64,000 bases of DNA from Trichococcus ilyis (GTDB taxonomy: Bacteria > Bacillota > Bacilli > Lactobacillales > Aerococcaceae): NCBI RefSeq assembly GCF_900109135.1, contig NZ_FNYT01000004.1:62001-126000 (forward strand). The letters are read 5' to 3'. How positions within the stretch are numbered: position 1 is the first letter of the stretch; every line of letters begins with the position of its first letter. Positions 7,376-16,852 of this stretch are shown piece by piece. A program made the position numbers and the translations under genes. The notes beneath the pieces were generated by a model that ran no database searches, was not told the origin of the DNA, and saw only the letters and a list, made by a program, of their open reading frames with translations.

Positions 7376-8993
7376 TTCCATCACCAACATTCATCAATTT
7401 CGCCAGCGCATTCTGCAATTCTCGTTCTGCTTCTTCGGTTGTACCATGCAATTCTCCGAACAACGCAAATAATTCTTTCTCTGCTTGAATGATTTCTTTT
7501 TGTGTCTGTTGGATTGCAGTTGCGACTTCATCCAAGGAAATTTTTTCTTCTTCCTCGAACGTATCTACGTAGCGCGGAATGTTTAGGTTGTAGTCGTTCT
7601 CCTTGATTTCATCCAGAGTCGCCACATAGCTGTATTTGTCGATTGCTTCCCTTTTTTTGTAGGTAGCCACGATCTTTTCCACATTTCCATCGGTCAGGTT
7701 GTTTTGGTTTTTGGCCTTTTCGAATTCGTTTGAAGCATCAATGAATAGAACGGTATTGTCGTCTTGGCGGCATTTCTTAAACACCAAAATACAAGTTGGG
7801 ATGCTGGTACCGTAAAACACATTAGCCGGTAATCCGATAACTGCGTCCAAGTAATTCTTTTCTTCAATGAGATACTGACGGATGACACCTTCAGCTGCGC
7901 CACGGAATAGAACACCGTGTGGTAAAACTACGCCCATTGTGCCGTTGTCGTCCAAATGATAAATCATATGTTGGACAAAAGCGAAATCAGCTTTTGATTT
8001 TGGTGCCAACTTACCGTAACTGCTGAACCTTTCATCATCGAGGAACTTCGCATCAGCACTCCAGTTCGCGCTGTATGGCGGATTGGCAACAACCGCCTCG
8101 AACCGCATGCCATCGAAATGTGGATGTTCCAGTGTGTCGCCTAATTCGATATCAAAATTTTGGAATGATACTTCATGCAGCAACATATTCATGCGGGCTA
8201 AGTTGTAGGTAGTGCTGTTAAGCTCTTGACCGTAATAGTGGCGGACATTTGCCTCATTCCCGATACGAAGCAACAATGAACCGGATCCGCAAGTTGGGTC
8301 ATAGACATTTTTCAGGTCAGTTTTATCGGCGGTCACGATTTTCGCCAGAATTTTGGAAACCTGTTGAGGCGTGTAGAATTCTCCTGCCTTTTTGCCTGCA
8401 TTCGCTGCAAACTGGCCAATCAGGTATTCGTAAGCATCTCCTAGCACATCGATTTCTGCATCTTCATGCATGAAATCAATTTCGTTCAAATTGATGATAA
8501 CTTTAGATATCAGGCTGGAACGGGCTTTCACGGAATTTCCTAATCGTGATGACGTCAGATCCATGTCATCAAACAGGTGATTAAAATCCTCTTGGCTGTC
8601 ATGCCCTAGCGTAGATTCTTCAATCTTGCTGATGGCTTTCTCGAGCACTTCCACGTCAAAATTTCCTTGTTCGCCTTTTTCGATTTCTGCTACCATCGCA
8701 GAGTAAAGATCTTGAGGCTCAATGACATAGCCGATTTGAGCTATCAGTTCTTCCTTCAGACCTTTTTGGTATTCTGGATCTTTCCAGGCTTCTTCGTAGC
8801 TGGTGTTATCTTCTTCCAACAGCTTGATTACCCGTTGTTCCGTTTTCTCAGATAGGTAGCGGTAGAAGATCAGTCCCAGAATGTAGTTACGGAATTCGCT
8901 GGCATCCATTGTCCCGCGCAAATCGTTGGCGATAGCCCATAGTTTCTTATGTAATTCTGCTTGTTGCACTTTTTGTTTTGCTGATGTACTCAT
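7368..8993 (-). CDS. hsdM: Type I restriction-modification DNA methyltransferase HsdM
   Basis: 541-residue N6-adenine methyltransferase. An N-terminal HsdM helical domain (1-150) is followed by GEFYTPQQVSKIL, the AdoMet-binding motif DPTCGSGS (about 232-239) and catalytic NPPY (about 304-307). It forms the modification complex with HsdS and the restriction complex with HsdR. It starts 1 base after the half-S gene stop and overlaps hsdS, so the three are co-translated. No inactivating change is visible. Confidence 0.95.
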   Translation of the reverse strand: MSTSAKQKVQQAELHKKLWAIANDLRGTMDASEFRNYILGLIFYRYLSEKTEQRVIKLLEEDNTSYEEAWKDPEYQKGLKEELIAQIGYVIEPQDLYSAMVAEIEKGEQGNFDVEVLEKAISKIEESTLGHDSQEDFNHLFDDMDLTSSRLGNSVKARSSLISKVIINLNEIDFMHEDAEIDVLGDAYEYLIGQFAANAGKKAGEFYTPQQVSKILAKIVTADKTDLKNVYDPTCGSGSLLLRIGNEANVRHYYGQELNSTTYNLARMNMLLHEVSFQNFDIELGDTLEHPHFDGMRFEAVVANPPYSANWSADAKFLDDERFSSYGKLAPKSKADFAFVQHMIYHLDDNGTMGVVLPHGVLFRGAAEGVIRQYLIEEKNYLDAVIGLPANVFYGTSIPTCILVFKKCRQDDNTVLFIDASNEFEKAKNQNNLTDGNVEKIVATYKKREAIDKYSYVATLDEIKENDYNLNIPRYVDTFEEEEKISLDEVATAIQQTQKEIIQAEKELFALFGELHGTTEEAERELQNALAKLMNVGDGNE

Positions 8994-8994
8994 T

Positions 8995-9585
8995 TTAGTT
9001 TCTCCCTTGTAGGTATGTATTTAGTAACGCGTGTACTGCTAATTTTTCTAACCTGATCTTTTCTAACTGCAATAGTTCTCTTTTTTGTTGGAGACGATAG
9101 ATCGCGCCTACTCGTTGCTGCTCTTCCAAAGCGGGGCACAGCAGTTCAAACTTGCGCAATTGCTGGAGGCTTAAACGAGATACAAGACTTGCCCCTTGTT
9201 CATTCATGGCAATTTGCTTTCTGACTGCATCCGATTCATTGTAGACGTAGCAGAAGTAGTTCGGATCTATTTTGCTGCTATCATACGCTACCCGAATATA
9301 GTTGGATGTCAGGAGGTGTCCTTCATGCGCTTCGCTGACAATTACGGCTTTGTTCGTTGTCAGGCTGATCAGCAGCATCCCCGGTTCGACAAGCATCACG
9401 TCTTCCTCTGTACGGATGACTTTATCTTGCTTTCCGTCATCCGACTCGAACTGAAAAGAATCGGCTAAAAAATGCTTTCCAGAATAGACTACGTACCCAC
9501 TTACATCCGGATCATCCACTTCCCTGATGCGCGTCAGTAATTGTCCAGGTTGAAGCTTCGCAATCTCATCGATTCGGCATTTCAT
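8995..9585 (-). CDS. Half-size HsdS-like specificity protein (single recognition domain)
   Basis: 196 residues resembling one half of an HsdS: a recognition domain with ...LVEPGMLLISLTTNKAVIV and SNYIRVAY, then LCPALEEQQRVGAIYRL and a C-terminal coiled helix (about 160-190). It lies between hsdR and hsdM in addition to the normal two-domain HsdS. RBS AAGGTGGTGAAGG precedes the ATG. Single-domain S proteins can act as dimers or exchange with the full S subunit, so it may give the system a second specificity. That role is inference; the family resemblance is clear but distant. Confidence 0.75.
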   Translation of the reverse strand: MKCRIDEIAKLQPGQLLTRIREVDDPDVSGYVVYSGKHFLADSFQFESDDGKQDKVIRTEEDVMLVEPGMLLISLTTNKAVIVSEAHEGHLLTSNYIRVAYDSSKIDPNYFCYVYNESDAVRKQIAMNEQGASLVSRLSLQQLRKFELLCPALEEQQRVGAIYRLQQKRELLQLEKIRLEKLAVHALLNTYLQGRN

Positions 9586-9663
9586 CCCTTCACCACCTTT
9601 GTAATTTCTTTAAATTTCATGCCCATATGCCTATCATAGTCTTAAAAAAATACAAAGTCAACT

Positions 9664-9699
9664 AAAAAGAGTGTAATTTTAATAAATTACACTCTTTTT
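9664..9699. terminator. Bidirectional terminator or attenuator between hsdR and the half-S gene
   Basis: Perfect 16-bp inverted repeat (9664-9679 and 9684-9699) with a 4-base loop and A/T tracts at both ends. On the minus strand it follows hsdR by about 60 bases and precedes the half-S gene, so it probably lowers read-through from hsdR into the modification genes or separates two transcripts. Confidence 0.85.
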
Positions 9700-9756
9700 A
9701 AACTATCTTTATGAAGAGCTGAGCGGCAGACTACTCAATTTTTGCCACTCCTAATT

Positions 9757-12531
9757 TTAAACAGACATGAATTTGCGGGTATTTTCCATCACGAACTCAA
9801 AAATCCGGTCGATTTTTCTGCGTTTCTTGATGAAACTACCGTTGATTTGGTCGGAAACGCGTTCTCGGTTCAGACTGCCGCTGTATTCGTACTCAGCCAA
9901 AAATTCATTGACCACGGCAGGCTCCAGCTCCACGTTTTGGGCAAAGTTATAGATTTCCCCTTCACGTTCTTCTTCTTCGAATTCATTGTATGCTTCGTCG
10001 AGGTTGGTTTCCTTGTCGAGCACAGGAACGACCTTATCCAGGAACTTGCGGATCAGGTCGGCCTTCAAACGCAAATCTTCATTATCTGCTTGGTCAAGTA
10101 GTCGGTGAATCGTTGCAACATTTTTGTCCCGCTCAGCTTCATCCTCCAGATTGATGTTACGGATGAGGTTTAGTATGTAGCTGACGTTGATGGTATCCGT
10201 TTGGATGACCTCTATCGCAAAGTCCAGGTTATCGAGGATGGAAACCTCTTCCCCTTTTTCCTTCTTTTTCACCTTTTCATAGATGGCAAAATACTTGCTC
10301 TTGAAATCCTGGTAGTTCTGCTCAACAATTCCGATCGTGTCTTCCGAAAACTCGAATTCATCAAAAGTGCGTAGCTTCAGCAGCAACTTAGAGAGCTCCC
10401 GGAATAGTACCACAAACTGATACTGATCCTCTTCGGCCTCCAGTTGATCCACTGATTCCGGTGTCGGTGCCAGTTGCAGCAAAGAAGCAAGAGCCGCTCT
10501 GAATTCGGTCAGATATTCCGCATAGCTAGCCATCAGCACCGTATTGGTGTCATTGGTTTGCGAGTACAGTTTGATTGCTTCATCGGTTTGGTACTTCAGG
10601 TTGCGATAGCACACGATGTTCCCGTATGGTTTGGTTTCCTTTTCGATCCGATTCGTCCGGGAATACGCTTGAAGTAATGTGTGGTATTTCAGATTTCGAT
10701 CCACGTAAAGAGTATTCAGAGGCTTACTGTCAAACCCCGTTAAAAACATATCCACCACGATGAGGATGTCCAGTCTTTCGCCAGGAACGCCTTTCTTGAT
10801 GCGCTTGGAAACATCCGCAAAATAGCCATTGAAATTATCCGTCGAGAAATTTGTGCCGAACGTTTCATTGTAGTCCTTCATGATGCGCTCTAAGCTATCT
10901 CGTGAGTGCTCAGTAGAAATATCTTCGTTGCCGGGTTCATTTGCACCGTAGGTAAAGATGCTCGCGACATTGATTCCATCTGCATGTTGCTTGAACAGAT
11001 TATAGTATTTGATCGCCATTTTAATGCTTTGGACGGTAAAAATGGCGGTATATTGCTGATTTTTGGTCTTCTTGCGGTGGTTCTTAAGGATGTGCTTGGT
11101 GATGTCCTCCAGCCGTTCGTCCGCCATCCATACTTCGTTCGTGTTGATGCCAGCAACCCTATCCTGATCCTCTTCATCGAACTGTCCTCGGAATGTACTG
11201 ATGTATTCTACCGAAAAACCTAACACGTTCTCATCGCGAATGGCATCTTTGATCAAGTAGTGGTGCAGACACTTCTGGAAAATATCTGCCGTGACTCGAC
11301 CATCCTGACTTGGATTTTCAGGAAAACGTGGTGTCCCTGTAAAGCCAAAGTACTGTGCATTCTTAAAGTGCTTGTGGATCAGTTTGTGCATTTCGCCGAA
11401 CTGGGTCCGGTGGCATTCATCGATGATGAATACAACCCGGTCTTCCCTGTAGCTGTCGATCACCTTATGCTCAGATTTGACGGCATTGGCCATCTTCTGA
11501 ATAGTCGTCAAAATCAGCGGTTTTGTCCTATCTCCCATCTGTTTCAACAGTTTGTAGGTATTGTCGGTCATGTCCACAGAATCCGCTTCAAACTTATTGA
11601 ACTCCGCCAAAGTCTGGGAGTCCAAATCCTTCCTGTCAACCAGGAAAAAGACTTTCTCGATGCTTTCTTCTTGGGCGATGATCTGGCTAGCTTTGAACGA
11701 GGTCAGCGTCTTTCCGCTCCCTGTTGTATGCCAAATATACCCATTATTTTTGGTCTCCAATGCCTGCCGTACTAGCGCCTCTACCGCGTAAACTTGGTAT
11801 GGTCGCATCACCATCAGAAGTTTGTCTGTTTCGTTTATCACCATGTAGCGTGCTATCATTTTTGCCAAATGGCATTTTTCCATGAAGCTTTCCGCAAATT
11901 CACTCAGTACATTGATGCGGTTGTTCTCCACGTCGGACCAGTAGAACATGTGACTCTTCAGGATTTCTCCATCACTGTTGGAGAAGTAGCGCGTTTCTTG
12001 GCTGTTGCTGATTACGAAGACTTGGATGTAGCGGAAAAGTCCGGTGAAGGTGTGTTTCCGGTAACGCATGATTTGGTTGAATGCTTCCGTCATGTCAACG
12101 CCGCTGCGTTTCAGTTCCACTTGCACGAGCGGCAGACCATTGATCAGGATGGTCACATCATAGCGGTTTGTGTATTTCCCCTCAAAGGTGATTTGGTTGG
12201 TGACTTGGAAAGTATTTTTGCACCATTCTTTCGTATTGAACAGCTCTAGGTAGAGGTTCTTGCCGCTGTCTCTTTTAAGCAGCACCTTGTCCCTCAGGAT
12301 TTTAGCGCTGTCGAAGATGCTTTTTCCGTTGATCTGTGTCATCAGGCGCTCGAATTCTTTATCGGTAAGGGGCTCTTCCCCGATGTTGGCACTATTTCGT
12401 TTCTCCATTACCGTTCGGAAATTCGCGATCATTGTAGCTTCGCTCTTCACTTCCGGTACCCATTGGTAGCCCTTTGAGACGAGTTGCTCGATCAATTTAT
12501 TTTCTAATGCTGATTCACTTTGATAGGCCAT
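9757..12531 (-). CDS. hsdR: Type I restriction enzyme motor/nuclease subunit HsdR
   Basis: 924 residues. The N-terminal nuclease domain has [14 protein letters not shown] (the E-x-K motif) near residue 135. It is followed by an SF2 translocase with Walker [13 protein letters not shown]-like DECHRTQ and FTGTPRF, a helicase C lobe (RTNRIEKET) and a C-terminal HsdM-contacting helical region. With HsdM and HsdS it cuts unmodified DNA. The ATG at 12531 follows RBS GGAGGG. It is first in its transcription unit, with the terminator-like hairpin separating it from the modification genes. Confidence 0.95.
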   Translation of the reverse strand: MAYQSESALENKLIEQLVSKGYQWVPEVKSEATMIANFRTVMEKRNSANIGEEPLTDKEFERLMTQINGKSIFDSAKILRDKVLLKRDSGKNLYLELFNTKEWCKNTFQVTNQITFEGKYTNRYDVTILINGLPLVQVELKRSGVDMTEAFNQIMRYRKHTFTGLFRYIQVFVISNSQETRYFSNSDGEILKSHMFYWSDVENNRINVLSEFAESFMEKCHLAKMIARYMVINETDKLLMVMRPYQVYAVEALVRQALETKNNGYIWHTTGSGKTLTSFKASQIIAQEESIEKVFFLVDRKDLDSQTLAEFNKFEADSVDMTDNTYKLLKQMGDRTKPLILTTIQKMANAVKSEHKVIDSYREDRVVFIIDECHRTQFGEMHKLIHKHFKNAQYFGFTGTPRFPENPSQDGRVTADIFQKCLHHYLIKDAIRDENVLGFSVEYISTFRGQFDEEDQDRVAGINTNEVWMADERLEDITKHILKNHRKKTKNQQYTAIFTVQSIKMAIKYYNLFKQHADGINVASIFTYGANEPGNEDISTEHSRDSLERIMKDYNETFGTNFSTDNFNGYFADVSKRIKKGVPGERLDILIVVDMFLTGFDSKPLNTLYVDRNLKYHTLLQAYSRTNRIEKETKPYGNIVCYRNLKYQTDEAIKLYSQTNDTNTVLMASYAEYLTEFRAALASLLQLAPTPESVDQLEAEEDQYQFVVLFRELSKLLLKLRTFDEFEFSEDTIGIVEQNYQDFKSKYFAIYEKVKKKEKGEEVSILDNLDFAIEVIQTDTINVSYILNLIRNINLEDEAERDKNVATIHRLLDQADNEDLRLKADLIRKFLDKVVPVLDKETNLDEAYNEFEEEEREGEIYNFAQNVELEPAVVNEFLAEYEYSGSLNRERVSDQINGSFIKKRRKIDRIFEFVMENTRKFMSV

Positions 12532-12579
12532 ATTTACCCTCCTGACAAGTACGCAATTTCTCTTGATTGGCTTTTTATT

Positions 12580-12608
12580 ATTATCTCAATATTCTGTCAT
12601 TTATTCAA
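12580..12608 (-). promoter_or_regulatory. Candidate sigma-A promoter of hsdR
   Basis: On the minus strand TTGAAT (12608-12603) and GATAAT (12585-12580) are separated by 17 bases, about 50 bases upstream of the hsdR start. Confidence 0.55.
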
Positions 12609-13119
12609 TGAGTTTCTTCCTAAATGAGACTATCTGGAAAATCAGCGACTGGAACGAAAAAAAATCTGCTTGTAATGCTGATTCCGGTACACCTCTGTAG
12701 GTCAAACTGCCCTTCGAGAACCCATTCTTTTCCCCACATGCTTTCCTTGTTTTTTAGTGAATTCCCCGTTTTCCCGTTAACTTTAGCAGTTAGAGCTGCT
12801 TTTTTTATTAATCTTTGCGGTATCCTCTTTTGTAAAACTAACATTATTTTTATGGGGAAACGGGATTATTATAGTTTATATATGCCATTTCCTTATTTTT
12901 ATTGAATCTTATCATCCCCGTTTGCTTCCCGCACGCTTGGGGGCGGCAGGGAAGCTACGGGTTTACTGATGCGGGAGAGGGTGAAGAGCTAGACTTTTCT
13001 CACCACCGGCTGGATATGCCCTGCAACTAAATCAAGTGGGAAAGCAGAATCCTAGGGTAAGCTAAATCGGAAAGACTAGACATTCAGCAAGTCCCGATTG
13101 TTGTAGGTTCTCCATTCCT
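12609..13119. other. Long intergenic stretch between hsdR and ccrB without a gene
   Basis: No convincing reading frame. The right half (about 12,910-13,110) is GC-richer than its surroundings and can form a hairpin with arms GCTTCCC (about 12,922) and GGGAAGC (about 12,950). It separates the recombination genes from the restriction cargo. It could hold an RNA or be the scar of a lost element, but I recognise no known family. Confidence 0.4.
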
Positions 13120-14781
13120 TCACAGTATCAGACAAAACTCCTGAGACAAAACAAAAGAGCCATCACCTTCGGTAGGTGATGACTCTCTCTCAGTTGCGTG
13201 ACTCAGTTTTCGGACGAAATCTTGACTAAAAAGCAAGTGAAGGGTCACATCTTTGCTTTTCTTATCGAATGTTATTTTATCGATGAACACTTTGTAGATT
13301 TCTTTCAGTTCTTTGTTACGTTTGCCATCAATGCTTCTCCCCAAGAGCTCCAGCGTTCTTCGCGCTTCTTCCAAGGAGACACTTTGGGCATCTCTGCTTA
13401 GCTCTCTGTGCAGTTGCCGTTCCTTTTGTACAAGCGCCTGTTTCTCTTGTTCCAGTTGTTTGATCCGCTTATTCAGATCCGTAGCTATTTCAGGCGCTTC
13501 AAGCATCAATTCCAAAAGTTTGTCGGTACTGCTTCCTTTTTGTGCGATTTCCACCTTGATCCGGTCCAACTCCCTTTTTACAGGTTTTTCTCGATCCTGC
13601 AGTTGTTGGTTCATTCGTTCCACTACTCTTTCCAAGACTTCGGGTTGTGCCACAACTTCCTTTAGCTTTTCGGCAACCTTTCTTTCGGCGAGCTCAGCTT
13701 GGATGCTGTTGGCGTGGCACACAGAGGCTCCTTTGTTGCGGAACTGGCTGCAGCTGTAGTATCGGATCTTTTTCTTTGTTCCATCCTTCAAATTGTTGTA
13801 GACATTGTTTATCACCATGGAAGATCCGCATTCAGGGCATCGAATCATCCCTGTCAGAACGCTGGTGCCAGTTTTGTTCCAAGAGGGATGCTTACTGCTG
13901 GCCTTCAACTTCAGCTGAACCTTTTGCCACAGCGCCTCATCCACAATAGCTTCATGCTGTCCTTCGACAACGAAAGCATTCTCACTGAGTCCCTTCCTAC
14001 GTTTGTCCGCCCACTTTTCATACTTGTTATATTGGATTTTGCCTACGTAGGTTTGGTTGTAAAGAATGTCTTTGACCGCGATCGTACTGAACGGGTTCCC
14101 TTGTTTGGTCCTGTGACCAGCTCGATTCAAGCTATTTGCGATTGCACGATATCCCTTTCCAGTAGCTGCCTCTTGAAAAATCAAACGAATCAGTTCGGCT
14201 TCTTTTTCGTTGACTTGCAGAATTTTTTTGCTGTTTTCATTTTCTACGTTATCGTATCCCAGAATTCGGCCGCCATTCCATCCACCATCGAAGGCCCTTT
14301 TAGTCATGCCGAGCTTTACATTTTCTGCAATCTGGTTGCGTTCCAATTCGTTTACTGACGCCATTATCTGCAACATGAAGCGTCCAGTGGTCGTATCAAC
14401 CTGAAACTTCTCGCTGATGCTGTAGAAGGCAATGTCCTGTTTCTGCAAAACATTCACGATTTCCAGCAGGTTCATCAGGTTTCGGGCAACCCTGCTTATC
14501 TTCCAGACGACTACAGCATCGAAGTCTCCATTCTCGGCATCATGAAGAAGTTGCTGCATCTCCGGACGCCCTTTAATGTTCTTCCCGCTCTTGCCTCTGT
14601 CGACATACACACCAACGCATTCCATGTTCTCCCTTTGACAATACTCTTGGATTGTCTGAATTTGGGCATCAATGGAGTAGCCTTCTTCCGCTTGCTCCTG
14701 CGTGGACACGCGGACATACCCCACACAGCGCTTCTTCGAAAATGATGACTGTTTGACTTTATTTAATGTAAGTTCTTGCAT
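13120..14781 (-). CDS. ccrB: CcrB-like large serine recombinase
   Basis: 553-residue large serine recombinase. The resolvase domain has catalytic Ser26 in GYVRVSTQEQ and ends near residue 150. The recombinase domain follows (about 170-280), then a zinc ribbon (RCPECGSSM...YYSCSQFRNKGASVC) and a long coiled coil. Features shared with staphylococcal CcrB include KWADKRRKGLSE, NLKDGTKKKIRYYSC and the hydrophobic tail FVLSQEFCLIL. Ccr proteins excise and insert SCC elements at the rlmH 3' end, here at about 30.82 kb. ATG 14781 is chosen because AAGGAG of the ccrA stop region lies 8 bases before it. Confidence 0.9.
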   Translation of the reverse strand: MQELTLNKVKQSSFSKKRCVGYVRVSTQEQAEEGYSIDAQIQTIQEYCQRENMECVGVYVDRGKSGKNIKGRPEMQQLLHDAENGDFDAVVVWKISRVARNLMNLLEIVNVLQKQDIAFYSISEKFQVDTTTGRFMLQIMASVNELERNQIAENVKLGMTKRAFDGGWNGGRILGYDNVENENSKKILQVNEKEAELIRLIFQEAATGKGYRAIANSLNRAGHRTKQGNPFSTIAVKDILYNQTYVGKIQYNKYEKWADKRRKGLSENAFVVEGQHEAIVDEALWQKVQLKLKASSKHPSWNKTGTSVLTGMIRCPECGSSMVINNVYNNLKDGTKKKIRYYSCSQFRNKGASVCHANSIQAELAERKVAEKLKEVVAQPEVLERVVERMNQQLQDREKPVKRELDRIKVEIAQKGSSTDKLLELMLEAPEIATDLNKRIKQLEQEKQALVQKERQLHRELSRDAQSVSLEEARRTLELLGRSIDGKRNKELKEIYKVFIDKITFDKKSKDVTLHLLFSQDFVRKLSHATERESSPTEGDGSFVLSQEFCLIL

Positions 14782-14786
14782 ATTCC

Positions 14787-16220
14787 TCACTCCTTATCTT
14801 CAGTATCCAAAATATTCTGACTCCATCCTTTAAGATAGACCCCAATGATTTCTTTGTATTCACTCACTTCAATTCGATCAATGATTTCTTGGAAAAATTG
14901 GTATTGTTGGACTGTCGGCATTTTCTGTACTTTTCCCAAGACAGCAATCCGATTGCCTAGTTCTTGGCGATGCACAACATCCGTAATCAACTTGTCGGAT
15001 GGTATGATTTCCTCAACCTTCGTAAATCGTTTCAATCGAGTCAGCTCTTCCGTCAATTGTTCTGCCGAAATACGTCCTTTTTCAAACATAATCAGCGCAT
15101 CTTGTTTTCTTTTATTGATTCCTGCTAAATCTTCATTAGCTTTGGCCTTCTCAAAAGAGATTTTTTGCTGCATGTTATTTTTGATTTTTTCCAAGAGTTG
15201 CCTATTCTGGAGGAACCTCTCCAAAACTGTTGTTACTTCCCGTTCTATCTTTTCGGCATTAAGATGGATACCTTCACAGGCAATTCTTCCGTTTGCGGTA
15301 TAGGATGAACAGCTATAATAGTAGATTTTTTTGTATTTTCTGCTTGCTTTATGCGGATATGCGATGTGCGGAGAGAGCCTTTTTCCACAGTAGGGGCAAC
15401 GAATTTTTCTTCGCAAGATATTTCTGCGAAAGTCTTTTTGCACAACATGTTTAGAACGCTGGATTTCATTCACCCGCAATTGTATCTCCTTTGAAATAAT
15501 TGCGGGATGTTTTCCTTTAGCAAGACCGAACTCATTCTCGATGTATCCAGTGTAGAATTTTTGTGACAAGACTCCTCTTATGTTGTGGATTTTAAATTGC
15601 TCTCCTCGAAAAAGTAATCCTTCCTCTGCAAAGATCGTACACATTTTTTTGTATCCGATGCCGTCTAGGTACAGCTTGTAAATCCGCTTAACCACGTCAG
15701 CTTCTTCCGGATAGATAGTAACGGTAGTTGCATCCACGTATCTATATCCAAAGGGCACTTTAGCTGTTAATGGCAAGCCCAGTTGATGTTTCTGGCGGTA
15801 TGCAATATGTTGATTTTCCGCAATCAATTCCCTATACAGCTCCGCCACACTGCCAATGACAGATAGTTGAAACTTGGTCATAGCGTCATTAGAGTCTCCA
15901 AGCGGATCAGCGATACTGATGATTGTGACACCGTATTGGACACAATAGTCATATAAGCTTAGTAGATCAGTGACCTTCCGACTGACCCGATCTAACCGCC
16001 ACACGTACAGAAAATCAATGTTTCCCGCCCTAATGCAATCTTTTAGCATCCTGATTCCTGGGCGATCCATGCTTTTACCGCTGCCTTTATCGTAAAAAAT
16101 TCGGCTCATTTGATGATTACGCTTATCCGATTCTTCTTCTAAAGTTTGTTGCTGCCACGCAAGACTTTTTTGTTTTTGGGTCGATTGGCGGATATAACCG
16201 ATTGCTCTATTCTTTTTCAT
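14787..16220 (-). CDS. ccrA: CcrA-like large serine recombinase
   Basis: 477-residue large serine recombinase. Catalytic Ser13 is in RAIGYIRQSTQKQKSLA, a signature almost identical to the CcrA N-terminus, with WRLDRVSR further on. A recombinase domain, a zinc ribbon (RCPYCGKRLS...YYSCSSYTANGRIAC) and a coiled coil follow. It lies directly upstream of ccrB, as in SCC elements, and both lengths (477 and 553) fit the CcrA/CcrB pair. In Staphylococcus the two act together in recombination at rlmH. The frame appears intact. Confidence 0.9.
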   Translation of the reverse strand: MKKNRAIGYIRQSTQKQKSLAWQQQTLEEESDKRNHQMSRIFYDKGSGKSMDRPGIRMLKDCIRAGNIDFLYVWRLDRVSRKVTDLLSLYDYCVQYGVTIISIADPLGDSNDAMTKFQLSVIGSVAELYRELIAENQHIAYRQKHQLGLPLTAKVPFGYRYVDATTVTIYPEEADVVKRIYKLYLDGIGYKKMCTIFAEEGLLFRGEQFKIHNIRGVLSQKFYTGYIENEFGLAKGKHPAIISKEIQLRVNEIQRSKHVVQKDFRRNILRRKIRCPYCGKRLSPHIAYPHKASRKYKKIYYYSCSSYTANGRIACEGIHLNAEKIEREVTTVLERFLQNRQLLEKIKNNMQQKISFEKAKANEDLAGINKRKQDALIMFEKGRISAEQLTEELTRLKRFTKVEEIIPSDKLITDVVHRQELGNRIAVLGKVQKMPTVQQYQFFQEIIDRIEVSEYKEIIGVYLKGWSQNILDTEDKE

Positions 16221-16299
16221 ATCAGAAAGGCGCCCCTACATTCAGCGGGCGCCATTCAACTCCTTCCTTTGTAAAACGAAATCTCTTAGCTTGAATCAC

Positions 16300-16728
16300 T
16301 TATTCAATACTTGCCACATCAAACAAATCGGAGAGCGTCCATATGTGCATCATATTATTCAAGTACCATGCTAATTTAATAGAGTCATCCTTCACAGTAT
16401 ATGCCATTGGCCGGGCGTCTAGTTTTGACAGACTGTTAATAATGTGAGGGATAATAATGATTCGATCTTTTTCTTCCATATCAGACAATAACTTTCCCTT
16501 AAAGCTAGTGATTTCCGAAAATGCCACCACATCTTTCACTGTTTCGATATCGTCCAAGACATGCCCGTCATCATATTCTTCAAAGTAGCTATTTTCTTCC
16601 GACGAATCATCCAATTCTGTCACATAACAACTTTTTTTATCTCTAATTTGGTCAAATTTATTTTGAGCATCATCGAACACAATCCAATTCTCTTCATGGT
16701 ATTTCCCTAATTTCTGCATTAATTCCAT
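16300..16728 (-). CDS. Hypothetical acidic protein between cch and ccrA
   Basis: 142 residues, not recognised. The middle (about 40-60) is rich in Glu and Asp (SSEENSYFEEYDDGH) and the C-terminal half looks globular (LAWYLNNMMHIWTLSDLF). RBS AAAGG lies 9 bases before the ATG. It belongs to the cch-ccrAB transcription unit, so a role in SCC replication or transfer is possible but unproven. Confidence 0.7.
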   Translation of the reverse strand: MELMQKLGKYHEENWIVFDDAQNKFDQIRDKKSCYVTELDDSSEENSYFEEYDDGHVLDDIETVKDVVAFSEITSFKGKLLSDMEEKDRIIIIPHIINSLSKLDARPMAYTVKDDSIKLAWYLNNMMHIWTLSDLFDVASIE

Positions 16729-16743
16729 TTTTATTCATCCTTT

Positions 16744-16839
16744 CTATTTTCCAGCTGTATCTTCCACAGGTTCCAAATGGTGCCACAGAGCAATCATTTG
16801 CTCGGCTACAATATCTATGAATACATCGAATTCTTCCAT
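16744..16839 (-). CDS. 31-residue small protein between cch and the 142-residue gene
   Basis: Starts MEEFDVFIDIVAEQMIALWH and ends EDTAGK at TAG 16744-16746. AGGAG, which overlaps the cch stop codon, is its RBS, 10 bases before the ATG. The start is amphipathic and rich in acidic and bulky hydrophobic residues. It is tightly packed with the mobility genes, which argues that it is translated. Function unknown. Confidence 0.6.
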   Translation of the reverse strand: MEEFDVFIDIVAEQMIALWHHLEPVEDTAGK

Positions 16840-16852
16840 AAGCTGAACACTC

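Noticed and set aside
12907-13119. Group I or group II intron or a known structured RNA in the gap before ccrB
   Set aside because: No intron catalytic-core motifs or domain V could be identified; only one short hairpin is clear.
13150-13192. Hairpin in the 3' coding end of ccrB as a terminator
   Set aside because: The stem CATCACC/GGTGATG lies within codons for the conserved CcrB tail and has no T-tract.
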